Positions 7,231 to 13,787 of a stretch of 13,930 bases of DNA are shown here, piece by piece (within the stretch, counting starts at the first letter, position 1; every line of letters begins with the position of its first letter). Source of the DNA: Methanobacterium sp. (GTDB lineage Archaea; Methanobacteriota; Methanobacteria; Methanobacteriales; Methanobacteriaceae); contig PMGM01000101.1 of assembly GCA_003158115.1 (NCBI GenBank), positions 1-13,930 on the forward strand. The letters are read 5' to 3'. The notes below the pieces were generated by a model. That model did not search any database, had not been told where the DNA came from, and saw only the letters and a list, made by a program, of their open reading frames with translations. A program made the position numbers and the translations under genes.

Positions 7231-7946
7231 AATTCCTCTTTGCTATTTATTTCTTTAATTCTAGATTTTATTCTTCTCAATGTCCCTTTCAATGTATGTG
7301 CTTCACGTCCAGATATAAATGCCCTTTCAATTATTCTTTTAAATACAAGAGACGCATTATTACTTTTATGTGGTGGATATCCAAGTTTAAGAATTATTTC
7401 GTCCATATAATCCATCAAACTTTCTTTTTCAGCACATGTGGCTGCTTCAAGCCGATCTACATGATAAGATTTTTCTCTCTTAAACAGTTCATAGAATATT
7501 ATGGCGGCTGCATGAGTTATATTTAATATTGGATAATTTTCATGGGTAGGTATGCTTACAATTACGTCACAAAGTGCTATTTCTTTATTTGAAAGTCCAT
7601 TTCCTTCTCGACCAAATATCAGGGCCAAATTACCATTATAACTAATCGAATCTGCAAGTTGTTCAGGAGTTACTGCAATTCTTGCTATATTGTAACTTCC
7701 ACCAGCAGTTCCTGTTGTTGCAACCGCTGAATCAATTTGTTTAAGAATCAGAAATTCTTTTAAAGAATCGTATGTTTGTAAGTTACTTACAACATCCCTT
7801 GCATGCATGGCCTGATAATAACTTTCATTTTCAAGTTTACATGGATTTATTAACACCAAATTTGTGAGACCAAAATTTTTCATGGTCCTTGCAAGAAAAC
7901 CTATATTTCCCGGAGTTTCTGGTTCTACAAACACCACATAGATCAT
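7227..7946 (-). CDS. trmJ: TrmJ-like SPOUT tRNA 2'-O-methyltransferase
   Basis: This 239-residue SPOUT-class methylase uses S-adenosylmethionine bound in a trefoil knot. The three SpoU motifs are complete: PETPGNIGFLARTMKNFG at 9-26 with catalytic Arg20, IFGREGNGLSN at 110-120, and YPILNITHAAAI at 138-149. The C-terminal extension (about 160-239) includes RAFISGREAHTLKGTLRRI at 208-226, which is characteristic of the TrmJ group. TrmJ methylates the ribose of nucleotide 32 in the tRNA anticodon loop; the characterised archaeal enzyme is specific for cytidine. The exact target here is inferred. It lies 51 bases after tfrB and overlaps the DUF1512 gene by four bases (ATGA). Its own ribosome binding site is weak, so translation may depend on the upstream message. 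Confidence 0.87.
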   Translation of the reverse strand: MIYVVFVEPETPGNIGFLARTMKNFGLTNLVLINPCKLENESYYQAMHARDVVSNLQTYDSLKEFLILKQIDSAVATTGTAGGSYNIARIAVTPEQLADSISYNGNLALIFGREGNGLSNKEIALCDVIVSIPTHENYPILNITHAAAIIFYELFKREKSYHVDRLEAATCAEKESLMDYMDEIILKLGYPPHKSNNASLVFKRIIERAFISGREAHTLKGTLRRIKSRIKEINSKEEL

Positions 7947-7997
7947 ATTTCACAACTCGTAAATTTTAATTAAACGTGATAATGTCTTTTCATAATA

Positions 7998-9542
7998 TTA
8001 TGAATAAGCCATTTCAAGAAGTTTCAGTATATTTAACACCTTAACATTGGTAATGCCGGCTTTTTCAAGGCTATCTCTAATATTGTATTCACAAAATGGG
8101 CATATGGTTACAACAGCATCGACACCAAGATCCTTAACCATGTCCACCTTCTTTTTCCCTAATCCTGCTGCAATTTCTGGTTTCCCTGCACGTACTCCTC
8201 CACCAGCACCACAACACTGATCAGGTATTTCCATTTCAACAAATTCGAGTCCTTTTATCTTTCTGAGAATTTCTCTGGGTTCTTTACTTATTCCCTGTCC
8301 TCTTATTAGATGACAAGGGTCATGATATGTTACTCTCATGTTCAGTGGTTTCATATCTTTTGTATTCAACCTTTCAGCCAAGAACTCACTAATATCAATT
8401 ACATTCAAGTTAACACCATACTTCGGGTAGTCATTTTTAAGGGTTGAGCCACATCCAGCGCAAACCGTGACAATGGTATCATAATCCTTGAAAACTTCCT
8501 GATTTCTTTTAACAACATCTGGAACTGCATCTGTTTGTCCGGTTCGAAGTAGTGGTGAACCACAGCAGACCTGATCTTTTGGTACAACAACATCGACATC
8601 GTTGTATTCCATGACTTTAAGTAGGGCTACTCCTATTTCCGGAAGTCGGTAATCAACCATGCAACCAGTAAATAGGGCAATTTTCTGTCTTTTATGCTCT
8701 CTAGAGGTAATTAGTGTTTTATCTTCAAATGGACTGTTGTTATCTATTTTATCATCTGAAACAGCTTTTATAAACCCTTCCCCATATGGACCTTTCCCCA
8801 TGGGTTGCACAGATCTTCCAGTACTCTTAATAAGTTCTTTCACATCTCTATGTACTGGTAATGGTCCAATATCTTCTTTACAAGCAATTTCTCTTAGTTT
8901 TTCAATTGCTGCTCCGAATGTATTTATCTCCTTTGGACAGACCTCCACACACTTTCCACAAGAGGTACAACAGTACAGTCCCTCATCAAATCCTTCACTT
9001 GCACGATCTTCACAGTCCCTCGGATCCAATGCAAACTTGGAGATGTAACGCATGAAGTATGGTCCAGCAAACTCTTTAGTTTCTTTAACAACAGGACACG
9101 ATGAAATGCATGATAAACATTCGATACAACTTCTAATCTTTTTAGTATCGGCATACTCTTCAGGATTTATAATTGCAGGACATTCTGGAATGGCACAATC
9201 ACCAGATAAGTATAGGCCTAATTCACCAACTTTTTCATCGAATTTTGACCTGTCAACAACTAAATCCTTGATAACATCAAAATCAAGTGGTTCTAAAAGT
9301 GCATCTTCAACTATTTCAGCTTTGCATGCCAGAACAACATTACCATTCATTTTTAATGCGCAAGATCCACACTGACCAGCTCTACAAGAACATCTGTAAG
9401 CAATATCTGCATTATATCTTTGATTGATATAGTTTAACGCATCCAATATCTTCATTTTATCCTGCTCTTGGACGTTATAACTTTCTATATGAGCGATTTC
9501 ACCTTTTTCAGGGTTTTGTCTTAAAATATTGACCTTTATCAT
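7998..9542 (-). CDS. tfrB: CoM/CoB:fumarate reductase (thiol:fumarate reductase) subunit B
   Basis: This 514-residue iron-sulfur protein oxidises coenzyme M and coenzyme B thiols to the heterodisulfide and passes electrons to the flavin subunit TfrA, which reduces fumarate to succinate. The N-terminal SdhB-like domain has a [2Fe-2S] set at Cys53, 58, 61 and 73. Two [4Fe-4S] motifs follow (Cys139/142/145/149 and Cys192/195/198/202). The C-terminal half is HdrB-like with two complete CCG domains: Cys294, Cys326/327, Cys361/364 and Cys410, Cys443/444, Cys481/484. A GTG four codons upstream (9554) also opens the frame, but GGAGAT at 9547-9552 fits the ATG at 9542 as its ribosome binding site and nothing suitable precedes the GTG. 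TfrA is absent from this window; in Methanothermobacter, as I recall, the two subunits are also encoded apart. An electron-transfer relative with another partner is possible but less likely. Confidence 0.92.
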   Translation of the reverse strand: MIKVNILRQNPEKGEIAHIESYNVQEQDKMKILDALNYINQRYNADIAYRCSCRAGQCGSCALKMNGNVVLACKAEIVEDALLEPLDFDVIKDLVVDRSKFDEKVGELGLYLSGDCAIPECPAIINPEEYADTKKIRSCIECLSCISSCPVVKETKEFAGPYFMRYISKFALDPRDCEDRASEGFDEGLYCCTSCGKCVEVCPKEINTFGAAIEKLREIACKEDIGPLPVHRDVKELIKSTGRSVQPMGKGPYGEGFIKAVSDDKIDNNSPFEDKTLITSREHKRQKIALFTGCMVDYRLPEIGVALLKVMEYNDVDVVVPKDQVCCGSPLLRTGQTDAVPDVVKRNQEVFKDYDTIVTVCAGCGSTLKNDYPKYGVNLNVIDISEFLAERLNTKDMKPLNMRVTYHDPCHLIRGQGISKEPREILRKIKGLEFVEMEIPDQCCGAGGGVRAGKPEIAAGLGKKKVDMVKDLGVDAVVTICPFCEYNIRDSLEKAGITNVKVLNILKLLEMAYS

Positions 9543-9546
9543 TTCT

Positions 9547-9552
9547 ATCTCC
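9547..9552 (-). promoter_or_regulatory. Shine-Dalgarno site that decides the tfrB start
   Basis: GGAGAT on the minus strand lies four bases before the ATG at 9542. It overlaps the GTG at 9554-9552 that would add four residues, so the ATG is the better start. Confidence 0.65.
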
Positions 9553-9583
9553 ACATTTTTATCGAAAATCTACTTAAAAAAGA

Positions 9584-9702
9584 TTCATTATAAGTTCAAA
9601 ACTCAATGCTAATGCTTTTAAGCCATTAAACGGTTCTATGAATTATTTTTATTCTAGTGTTAATATGATATTTGTTTATATATTATAAATAATTTATAAA
9701 TC
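9584..9702 (-). promoter_or_regulatory. Promoter region of tfrB with two TATA-like candidates
   Basis: A near element, CTTATAATG on the minus strand around 9590, is about 48 bases before the tfrB ATG and would give a leader of some 20 bases carrying the ribosome binding site. A farther AT-rich block (about 9675-9702) contains TTTATAAATT and TTTATAATATATAA on the minus strand and would give a leader longer than 100 bases. I cannot choose between them from sequence. Confidence 0.35.
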
Positions 9703-9738
9703 GTATTTAAATCTTTAAAATTATTAATTCTAAATCAT

Positions 9739-9757
9739 TTTTTAAACTGTTTAAAAA
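9739..9757. promoter_or_regulatory. 19-base perfect palindrome between the metallopeptidase gene and tfrB
   Basis: TTTTTAAAC-T-GTTTAAAAA has nine-base arms around one central base. It starts five bases past the stop codon of the YgjP-like gene on the minus strand and lies about 200 bases upstream of tfrB. It could be a terminator for the former or an operator for the latter. The one-base centre is too small for a normal hairpin loop without opening a few pairs, which fits a protein-binding site somewhat better. A further GTTTAA follows at 9760-9765. Confidence 0.5.
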
Positions 9758-9761
9758 TAGT

Positions 9762-10334
9762 TTAAGCGTTGTTGTCAATGAGTTTCCTCACTAAAAGCCA
9801 GTAAATTAAAAGTTCATCTTCCATATTTTTATAATTGGGATATTTATTGGATATTATATTCCAGAATTTTTTATTATGCCCCATTTCAACGAGATGAGCT
9901 AATTCATGATAAACAACATACTCAATTAGGTAGGAAGGTAAATGCATTAGGTAAATATTGATGTTGATATTCTTTTTAGAGCTGCAACTTCCCCAGCGGG
10001 TTTTCATCCGTTTGAAGTAGACTTTATTAATGTTTACTTTCAACTCTTTTGATAATTCATCAATAAATAATAAAACCATGGCCCTAAACTCTTTATTAGT
10101 TCTTAATAAATTAAGTTCTTTATTATCTGCTTCTTTTTGTGATGCTCTGATACGGCTGAGTTTTTTATAAATCCATTTTTCATGATTTTTAATAATTTCT
10201 TCGTCTTTATTATAATTAAAAGGCATGATCAAGCGTATTATATCCGTTTTTATTTCTAATCGTGCATATTTAACATTTCTATGGATTACTTCGTATTCCA
10301 CTTCAATATCATTGATTTTAGTTTTTTTTAACAT
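9762..10334 (-). CDS. YgjP/DUF45-family zinc metallopeptidase
   Basis: The 190-residue protein carries the zincin motif YHELAHLVEMGHNKKFW at 142-158, with His143, Glu144 and His147 as the HExxH core and His153 as the probable third ligand. RWGSCSSKKNININIYL (113-129) is the typical family motif upstream of it. The N-terminal half is a beta-rich domain followed by a basic helix. Together these place it in the COG1451 YgjP/SprT-like group, predicted soluble metal-dependent peptidases with no well-established substrate. It is somewhat shorter than many relatives. The ATG at 10334 has no visible Shine-Dalgarno sequence but sits about 47 bases after a good TATA box, so it is probably transcribed on its own. 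AT-rich spacers on both sides and its separation from the flanking operons could mean that it was inserted here, but this is only suggestive. Confidence 0.85.
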   Translation of the reverse strand: MLKKTKINDIEVEYEVIHRNVKYARLEIKTDIIRLIMPFNYNKDEEIIKNHEKWIYKKLSRIRASQKEADNKELNLLRTNKEFRAMVLLFIDELSKELKVNINKVYFKRMKTRWGSCSSKKNININIYLMHLPSYLIEYVVYHELAHLVEMGHNKKFWNIISNKYPNYKNMEDELLIYWLLVRKLIDNNA

Positions 10335-10379
10335 ATTTTTAGAATAACTTTTAAATCAAACAATCTCCATCTAATATAA

Positions 10380-10387
10380 TATATAAA
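10380..10387 (-). promoter_or_regulatory. TATA box of the YgjP-like metallopeptidase gene
   Basis: TTTATATA on the minus strand is a near-consensus archaeal TATA box, with an A-rich AAACAA just upstream as a possible BRE. It lies about 50 bases before the ATG at 10334, predicting a leader of about 20 bases. Confidence 0.5.
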
Positions 10388-10558
10388 TTGTTTAATTATT
10401 TTTATTTTTATAATAATATATCATTATATCCAAACGCATAATGCCTAAGGTTATAGATATAAATGTATTCTAAAATAAATTGGAATAGAATCCCATTAAA
10501 TAAATTTTTAAATAAAATTTACGAATGTAAATCAATAACTATCTAAATCTTATGAATT

Positions 10559-10574
10559 GATTAAATGTTTAATC
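10559..10574. promoter_or_regulatory. 16-base palindrome upstream of iorA, candidate operator
   Basis: GATTAAA-TG-TTTAATC is a perfect inverted repeat with seven-base arms. It ends one base before a TATA-like element (GATATAATC from 10576), where an archaeal activator or repressor could touch the basal factors. ATTAAAT recurs at 10585-10591. The regulator is unknown. Confidence 0.45.
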
Positions 10575-10642
10575 GGATATAATCATTAAATCCATAATGA
10601 ACCATCCCAATAATTATAAATGAATATATTTTAGTGATTATT

Positions 10643-12493
10643 ATGAATATACAAGAAGTTTTAAAAGCAAAAAAAAATGAACAACTGTTCTTGTTAGGTA
10701 ATGAAGCCACTGTAAGGGGGGCTTTAGAATCTGGAGTTGGAATAGCAGCTACCTACCCGGGTACTCCATCTTCTGAGATAGGTGATGTTTTTTCAAAAAT
10801 TGCAGAAGATGCAGGAATTTATTTTGAATTTTCAACCAACGAAAAGGTTGCCCTTGAGGTAGCAGCTGCAGCATCAGTTTCAGGAGTAAGATCATTTACC
10901 TTTATGAAGCACGTAGGTTTAAATGTAGCTTCTGATTCTTTTATGAGCGTCCCATACACGAGTGTTGAGGGAGGTATGGTCATATTATCTGCAGATGATC
11001 CTTCAATGTTCTCATCCCAGAATGAACAGGACAATCGTCATTATGCACGAATTGCAAATATCCCAATGGTTGAACCATCAAATCCGCAAGAAATTAAGGA
11101 TCTCATGAAATACAGTTATGATCTTTCTGAACAATTTAAAATACCCATTTTAATGAGGACAACAACAAGGGTTTCCCATATGAGAGGGGTTGTAAATACG
11201 GGTGTTGTTTCGGAACCAAAGAAGAAAGGTTTCTTTAAAAGGGATCCTAAAAGATTTGTTCCAGTACCATCTACAGCCATGGTTATGCACAAAGTACTGG
11301 TGGAAAAAATGGATAACTTGAAACAGGTTACCAATAACTCCCCATTAAATCAAATAATTAATAGAAAAGGTAAAGTTGGTGTTGTAACTAGTGGTGGGGC
11401 ATTCAACTATGTAATGGATGTAATAGTGGAAAACCAGTTAGAAGTAAATGTTTTAAAGTTAGCACTTTCATATCCATTTCCCGATGAATTGGTGCTTAAA
11501 TTTATAGAAGACCTTGAAACTGTTGTTGTTGTGGAAGAAGTTGATCCTATAATGGAAAATGAAGTACTTTCTATAATCGGTAAAAATGGATTGAAAAAGA
11601 TTGTACATGGAAAATTAGATGGTACACTTCCCATAGTATATGAGTACAGTCCAAATATTATTATTGACGCGATGGAAAAGGTTTTGGACAAGGATCTCAT
11701 AAAATACAGTACAAATGAATCCCAAATTAAATTACCTGAACGTCCACCAACTCTTTGTCCTGGGTGTCCTCATAGGGCTGCATATTTTTCGGTTAAGAGC
11801 GCTGTAAAACTTCTAAAGCTTGAAAATGTTATATATCCAACTGACATAGGATGTTATACACTGGGAGTGTCTTCCCCTTATAATGCTGCAGATTACTTAT
11901 TATCAATGGGTTCCTCTATTGGAACTAGCTGCGGGTTTTCAAAAGCTACAAATCAGAGTATTGTAAGTTTTATAGGGGATTCTACTTTCTTTCACGCTGG
12001 AATTCCTCCTCTTATAAATGCTGTTCATAATAAAGACAGATTCGTACTTGTTATTTTAGATAACCGAACAACTGCAATGACAGGAGGTCAGCCAAATCCG
12101 GGCCTGCCTGTAGATGGTATGGGATTAGAATCACCTGAAATTTCAATAGAAGAAATAGTGAAAGCTACCGGTGTCCAATTTTTAAGGACAATTAACCCTT
12201 TAAATGTTAAAAAGTCACAGCAAACATTTAAAGAGGCACTGGAATTTGAGGGTGTTTCGGTTGTAATCTCTAAACATCCATGTATGTTGATTAAGAAAGG
12301 CAAACGTAGTGATAAGCTCCTCGAAGTGAATCGAGATAAATGTGATGCATGTTCTGTTTGCTTAGAAGAACTTTCTTGTACCGCCATCTTTACTGATGAA
12401 GATGGAACTGTACATATTGATCCACAGTTATGCAATAAATGCAATGTATGTGTACAAGTATGTCCTGAAAAAGCTATAGGAATAAAGAAATAA
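10643..12493 (+). CDS. iorA: Indolepyruvate:ferredoxin oxidoreductase alpha subunit
   Basis: The 616-residue subunit binds thiamine diphosphate and oxidatively decarboxylates indolepyruvate and related aryl pyruvates to acyl-CoA, reducing ferredoxin. In methanogens the reverse reaction can make aromatic amino acids from aryl acetates. The N-terminal pyrimidine-binding domain includes YPGTPSSEIGD at 38-48. CPGCPHRAAYF starts at 372 and opens the diphosphate-binding domain. GDSTFFHAGIP at 445-455, with LDN ending at 474, is the TPP/Mg motif. The C-terminus is ferredoxin-like with Cys567/570/573/579 and Cys597/600/603/607. The first set is CxxCxxCx5C, looser than a standard ferredoxin motif. A GTG at 10634 would add three residues, but it is part of GTGAT, which acts better as the ribosome binding site for the ATG at 10643. 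iorB starts 27 bases after the stop. Confidence 0.95.
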   Translation: MNIQEVLKAKKNEQLFLLGNEATVRGALESGVGIAATYPGTPSSEIGDVFSKIAEDAGIYFEFSTNEKVALEVAAAASVSGVRSFTFMKHVGLNVASDSFMSVPYTSVEGGMVILSADDPSMFSSQNEQDNRHYARIANIPMVEPSNPQEIKDLMKYSYDLSEQFKIPILMRTTTRVSHMRGVVNTGVVSEPKKKGFFKRDPKRFVPVPSTAMVMHKVLVEKMDNLKQVTNNSPLNQIINRKGKVGVVTSGGAFNYVMDVIVENQLEVNVLKLALSYPFPDELVLKFIEDLETVVVVEEVDPIMENEVLSIIGKNGLKKIVHGKLDGTLPIVYEYSPNIIIDAMEKVLDKDLIKYSTNESQIKLPERPPTLCPGCPHRAAYFSVKSAVKLLKLENVIYPTDIGCYTLGVSSPYNAADYLLSMGSSIGTSCGFSKATNQSIVSFIGDSTFFHAGIPPLINAVHNKDRFVLVILDNRTTAMTGGQPNPGLPVDGMGLESPEISIEEIVKATGVQFLRTINPLNVKKSQQTFKEALEFEGVSVVISKHPCMLIKKGKRSDKLLEVNRDKCDACSVCLEELSCTAIFTDEDGTVHIDPQLCNKCNVCVQVCPEKAIGIKK

Positions 12494-12508
12494 TATTTAA
12501 TACAGTTA

Positions 12509-12513
12509 TGGAG
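12509..12513 (+). promoter_or_regulatory. Shine-Dalgarno site that decides the iorB start
   Basis: TGGAG lies six bases before the ATG at 12520. The alternative ATG at 12508 overlaps this site and has no ribosome binding site of its own, so the shorter product is preferred. Confidence 0.6.
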
Positions 12514-12519
12514 AATCAA

Positions 12520-13119
12520 ATGAAACCTTACAACATTTATATTTCAGGAGTTGGAGGACAAGGTATTATTAAAACTTCAACAGTTATTGGTGAAGCTGCA
12601 ATGAAAAGTAGCATGCCAGTGGTTATGAGCGAAGTTCATGGTATGGCCCAACGTGGTGGGGGAGTATCAACAGAATTAAAGATTGGGGATTCTTATAATC
12701 CAATTATTGAAAAGGGTTCTTCTGATATTTTAATATCCTTCGAACCTGTTGAAGCACTGCGTGCTATTCCTAAGATAAGCAATAAAACATCTGTGATTGT
12801 AAATAAATCTCCAATATATCCTTTTAACCTCCGAGAAAGTGAAATATCCTATCCCAGTATCGAAATTATAATCGAAGAACTTAACAACAGATCTAGGGAA
12901 GTCTATGTTGTAGATGCCAATAAAATTGCAATTGAATCGGGTCATCCATTATCAATGAACATGGTCATGCTAGGATCAGCAACTGCAATAAATGGATTTC
13001 CACTCAAAAAAGAGATTATAATAGATTCTATGAAAGAAAATTTGCCTAAAAATAGTTTAGATATTAATTTAAGGGCTTTTGAAAGTGGATTTAATTTTGT
13101 TAAATCTGGAATTATTTAA
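12520..13119 (+). CDS. iorB: Indolepyruvate:ferredoxin oxidoreductase beta subunit
   Basis: The 199-residue subunit is the gamma-type domain of the 2-oxoacid:ferredoxin oxidoreductase family and pairs with IorA to form the active enzyme in the cytoplasm. Typical signs are ISGVGGQGI at 8-16 and EVHGMAQRGGGVSTELKIG at 38-56, then a Rossmann-like core with LISFEPVEALRAIP and MVMLGSATAI near the end. Length agrees with other archaeal IorB proteins. It lies directly behind iorA and shares its promoter. Four extra N-terminal residues are possible if the ATG at 12508 is used. A run of nine T right after the stop marks the end of the transcript. Confidence 0.93.
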   Translation: MKPYNIYISGVGGQGIIKTSTVIGEAAMKSSMPVVMSEVHGMAQRGGGVSTELKIGDSYNPIIEKGSSDILISFEPVEALRAIPKISNKTSVIVNKSPIYPFNLRESEISYPSIEIIIEELNNRSREVYVVDANKIAIESGHPLSMNMVMLGSATAINGFPLKKEIIIDSMKENLPKNSLDINLRAFESGFNFVKSGII

Positions 13120-13128
13120 TTTTTTTTT
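13120..13128 (+). terminator. Oligo-T terminator of the iorAB operon
   Basis: Nine consecutive T begin at the base after the iorB stop codon, without a stem. This is a typical archaeal terminator. Confidence 0.6.
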
Positions 13129-13264
13129 ATTAAGAAAATTTTATATATTAAAACTTTTACATTTTAAAGTAGATATTGATGCGATTATAACCCAGAAATA
13201 TGGAAGAGGAATATTTGTATTCATTAAAAAATGTTAATTAATGATATACAAATTATTTAAGTAA

Positions 13265-13270
13265 AAGGAG
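13265..13270 (+). promoter_or_regulatory. Shine-Dalgarno site of the PepSY-like gene
   Basis: AAGGAG lies seven bases before the ATG at 13278, showing that the following short frame is a real translation start although it soon meets a stop codon. TTTATATATT near 13140-13150 could be the promoter of this gene, but the leader would exceed 100 bases. Confidence 0.6.
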
Positions 13271-13277
13271 TTGAATT

Positions 13278-13707
13278 ATGGGCTATAAGATTATTGCCTT
13301 GATTTTAATTATATTATTGGTTTTAATTGGGGGAGTTTACCTTTTTTCTACTCAAAGCAGTGCAAATGATAATTTAACCATTAATAACACCAATAATACT
13401 ACTCAAATAAAACCCAACTCATACTAATAATATCAAAACTATAAAAACCACCAATAATACCAACAACACTAACCAAAATAGCACTCCAAAGGTAAAAATA
13501 TCTCCTAAACAAGCTCAAATTAATGCAGTAGAGGCAGAAAAAGAATTAACTGGAAATGATGTTTTTGCAGGTAAACCCGACCTTTTCAAGTGGACAGCAA
13601 ATAACAAACATACATGGGTTTATAATGTGAACCTATACGATACCAAAAAGAGTGTTGGAGCACTTTATGTAGATGCAATGAATGGGGAAATAATAATGAA
13701 CGAATAA
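13278..13707 (+). pseudogene. Membrane-anchored N/T-rich PepSY-like protein, split by a one-base frameshift
   Basis: Translation from ATG 13278 gives a basic start, a hydrophobic segment (about 5-23) and an Asn/Thr-rich stretch, then stops at TAA 13425-13427 after 49 residues. The next frame (+1) is open from 13411 to TAA 13705-13707 and carries straight on in the same style. Removing one base in AAAACCC (13409-13415) restores a 142-residue protein. This would have an N-terminal membrane anchor, an N/T-rich linker to about residue 69, then a PepSY-like domain at about 73-142 (ISPKQAQINAVEAEKEL, HTWVYNVNLYD, LYVDAMNGEIIM). PepSY domains are found in extracellular proteins; the linker has many N-x-T/S sequons, as in glycosylated archaeal surface proteins. 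A sequencing error, a recent mutation or programmed frameshifting would all explain it. A good ribosome binding site and downstream terminator speak for a recently working gene. Confidence 0.75.
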
Positions 13708-13718
13708 TTAACCCCACC

Positions 13719-13726
13719 TTTTTTTT
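13719..13726 (+). terminator. Oligo-T terminator after the PepSY-like gene
   Basis: Eight T lie eleven bases after the stop of the restored frame, which places the end of the transcript at the end of the second frame rather than the first. This supports treating both frames as one gene. Confidence 0.55.
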
Positions 13727-13775
13727 ATTTAATCAAAATAGATGGATTAATTTAACATCCAAATAATTATACAAG

Positions 13776-13782
13776 AAAAAAA
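13776..13782 (-). terminator. Oligo-T terminator of the right-edge gene
   Basis: On the minus strand, seven T lie five bases past the TGA stop at 13788-13790. It faces the terminator of the PepSY-like gene, so the two transcripts converge. Confidence 0.5.
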
Positions 13783-13787
13783 TATGA

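Larger units (their letters stand above)
10335..10642. promoter_or_regulatory. Divergent AT-rich promoter region between the metallopeptidase gene and iorA
   Basis: This stretch of about 308 bases holds no convincing open frame or RNA gene. At the left end, TTTATATA on the minus strand (10380-10387) is the likely TATA box of the metallopeptidase gene. At the right end, two elements could serve iorA: GATATAATC at 10576-10584 (leader of some 40 bases) or TTATAAAT at 10614-10621 (nearly leaderless). A perfect palindrome precedes the first of these. A weak inverted pair ATTCTA/TAGAAT (10467-10472 and 10486-10491) lies in the middle. The rest is AT-rich without structure that I can name. Confidence 0.55.

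Noticed and set aside
9542..9554. GTG start four codons upstream for TfrB
   Set aside because: Its sequence overlaps the GGAGAT ribosome binding site of the ATG at 9542, and no such site precedes the GTG.
9762..10334. Metallopeptidase gene as part of a defence or restriction island
   Set aside because: YgjP-like genes sometimes sit beside restriction systems, but here both neighbours are metabolic operons and no nuclease, methylase or integrase gene is present.
10335..10642. Possible small RNA or tRNA gene in the long spacer before iorA
   Set aside because: No cloverleaf, GC-rich stem or conserved tRNA box is visible; the spacer is plain AT-rich promoter DNA apart from the palindrome.
12088..12519. 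Minus-strand frame of 143 codons with many Cys and His opposite the end of iorA
   Set aside because: The Cys/His content comes from the complement of the iorA ferredoxin-like region; no conserved domain and no ribosome binding site.
13381..13490. AAT/ACC-rich tract as a short tandem repeat or CRISPR-like array
   Set aside because: The repeats are irregular Asn/Thr codons inside a reading frame, without constant repeat or spacer lengths.
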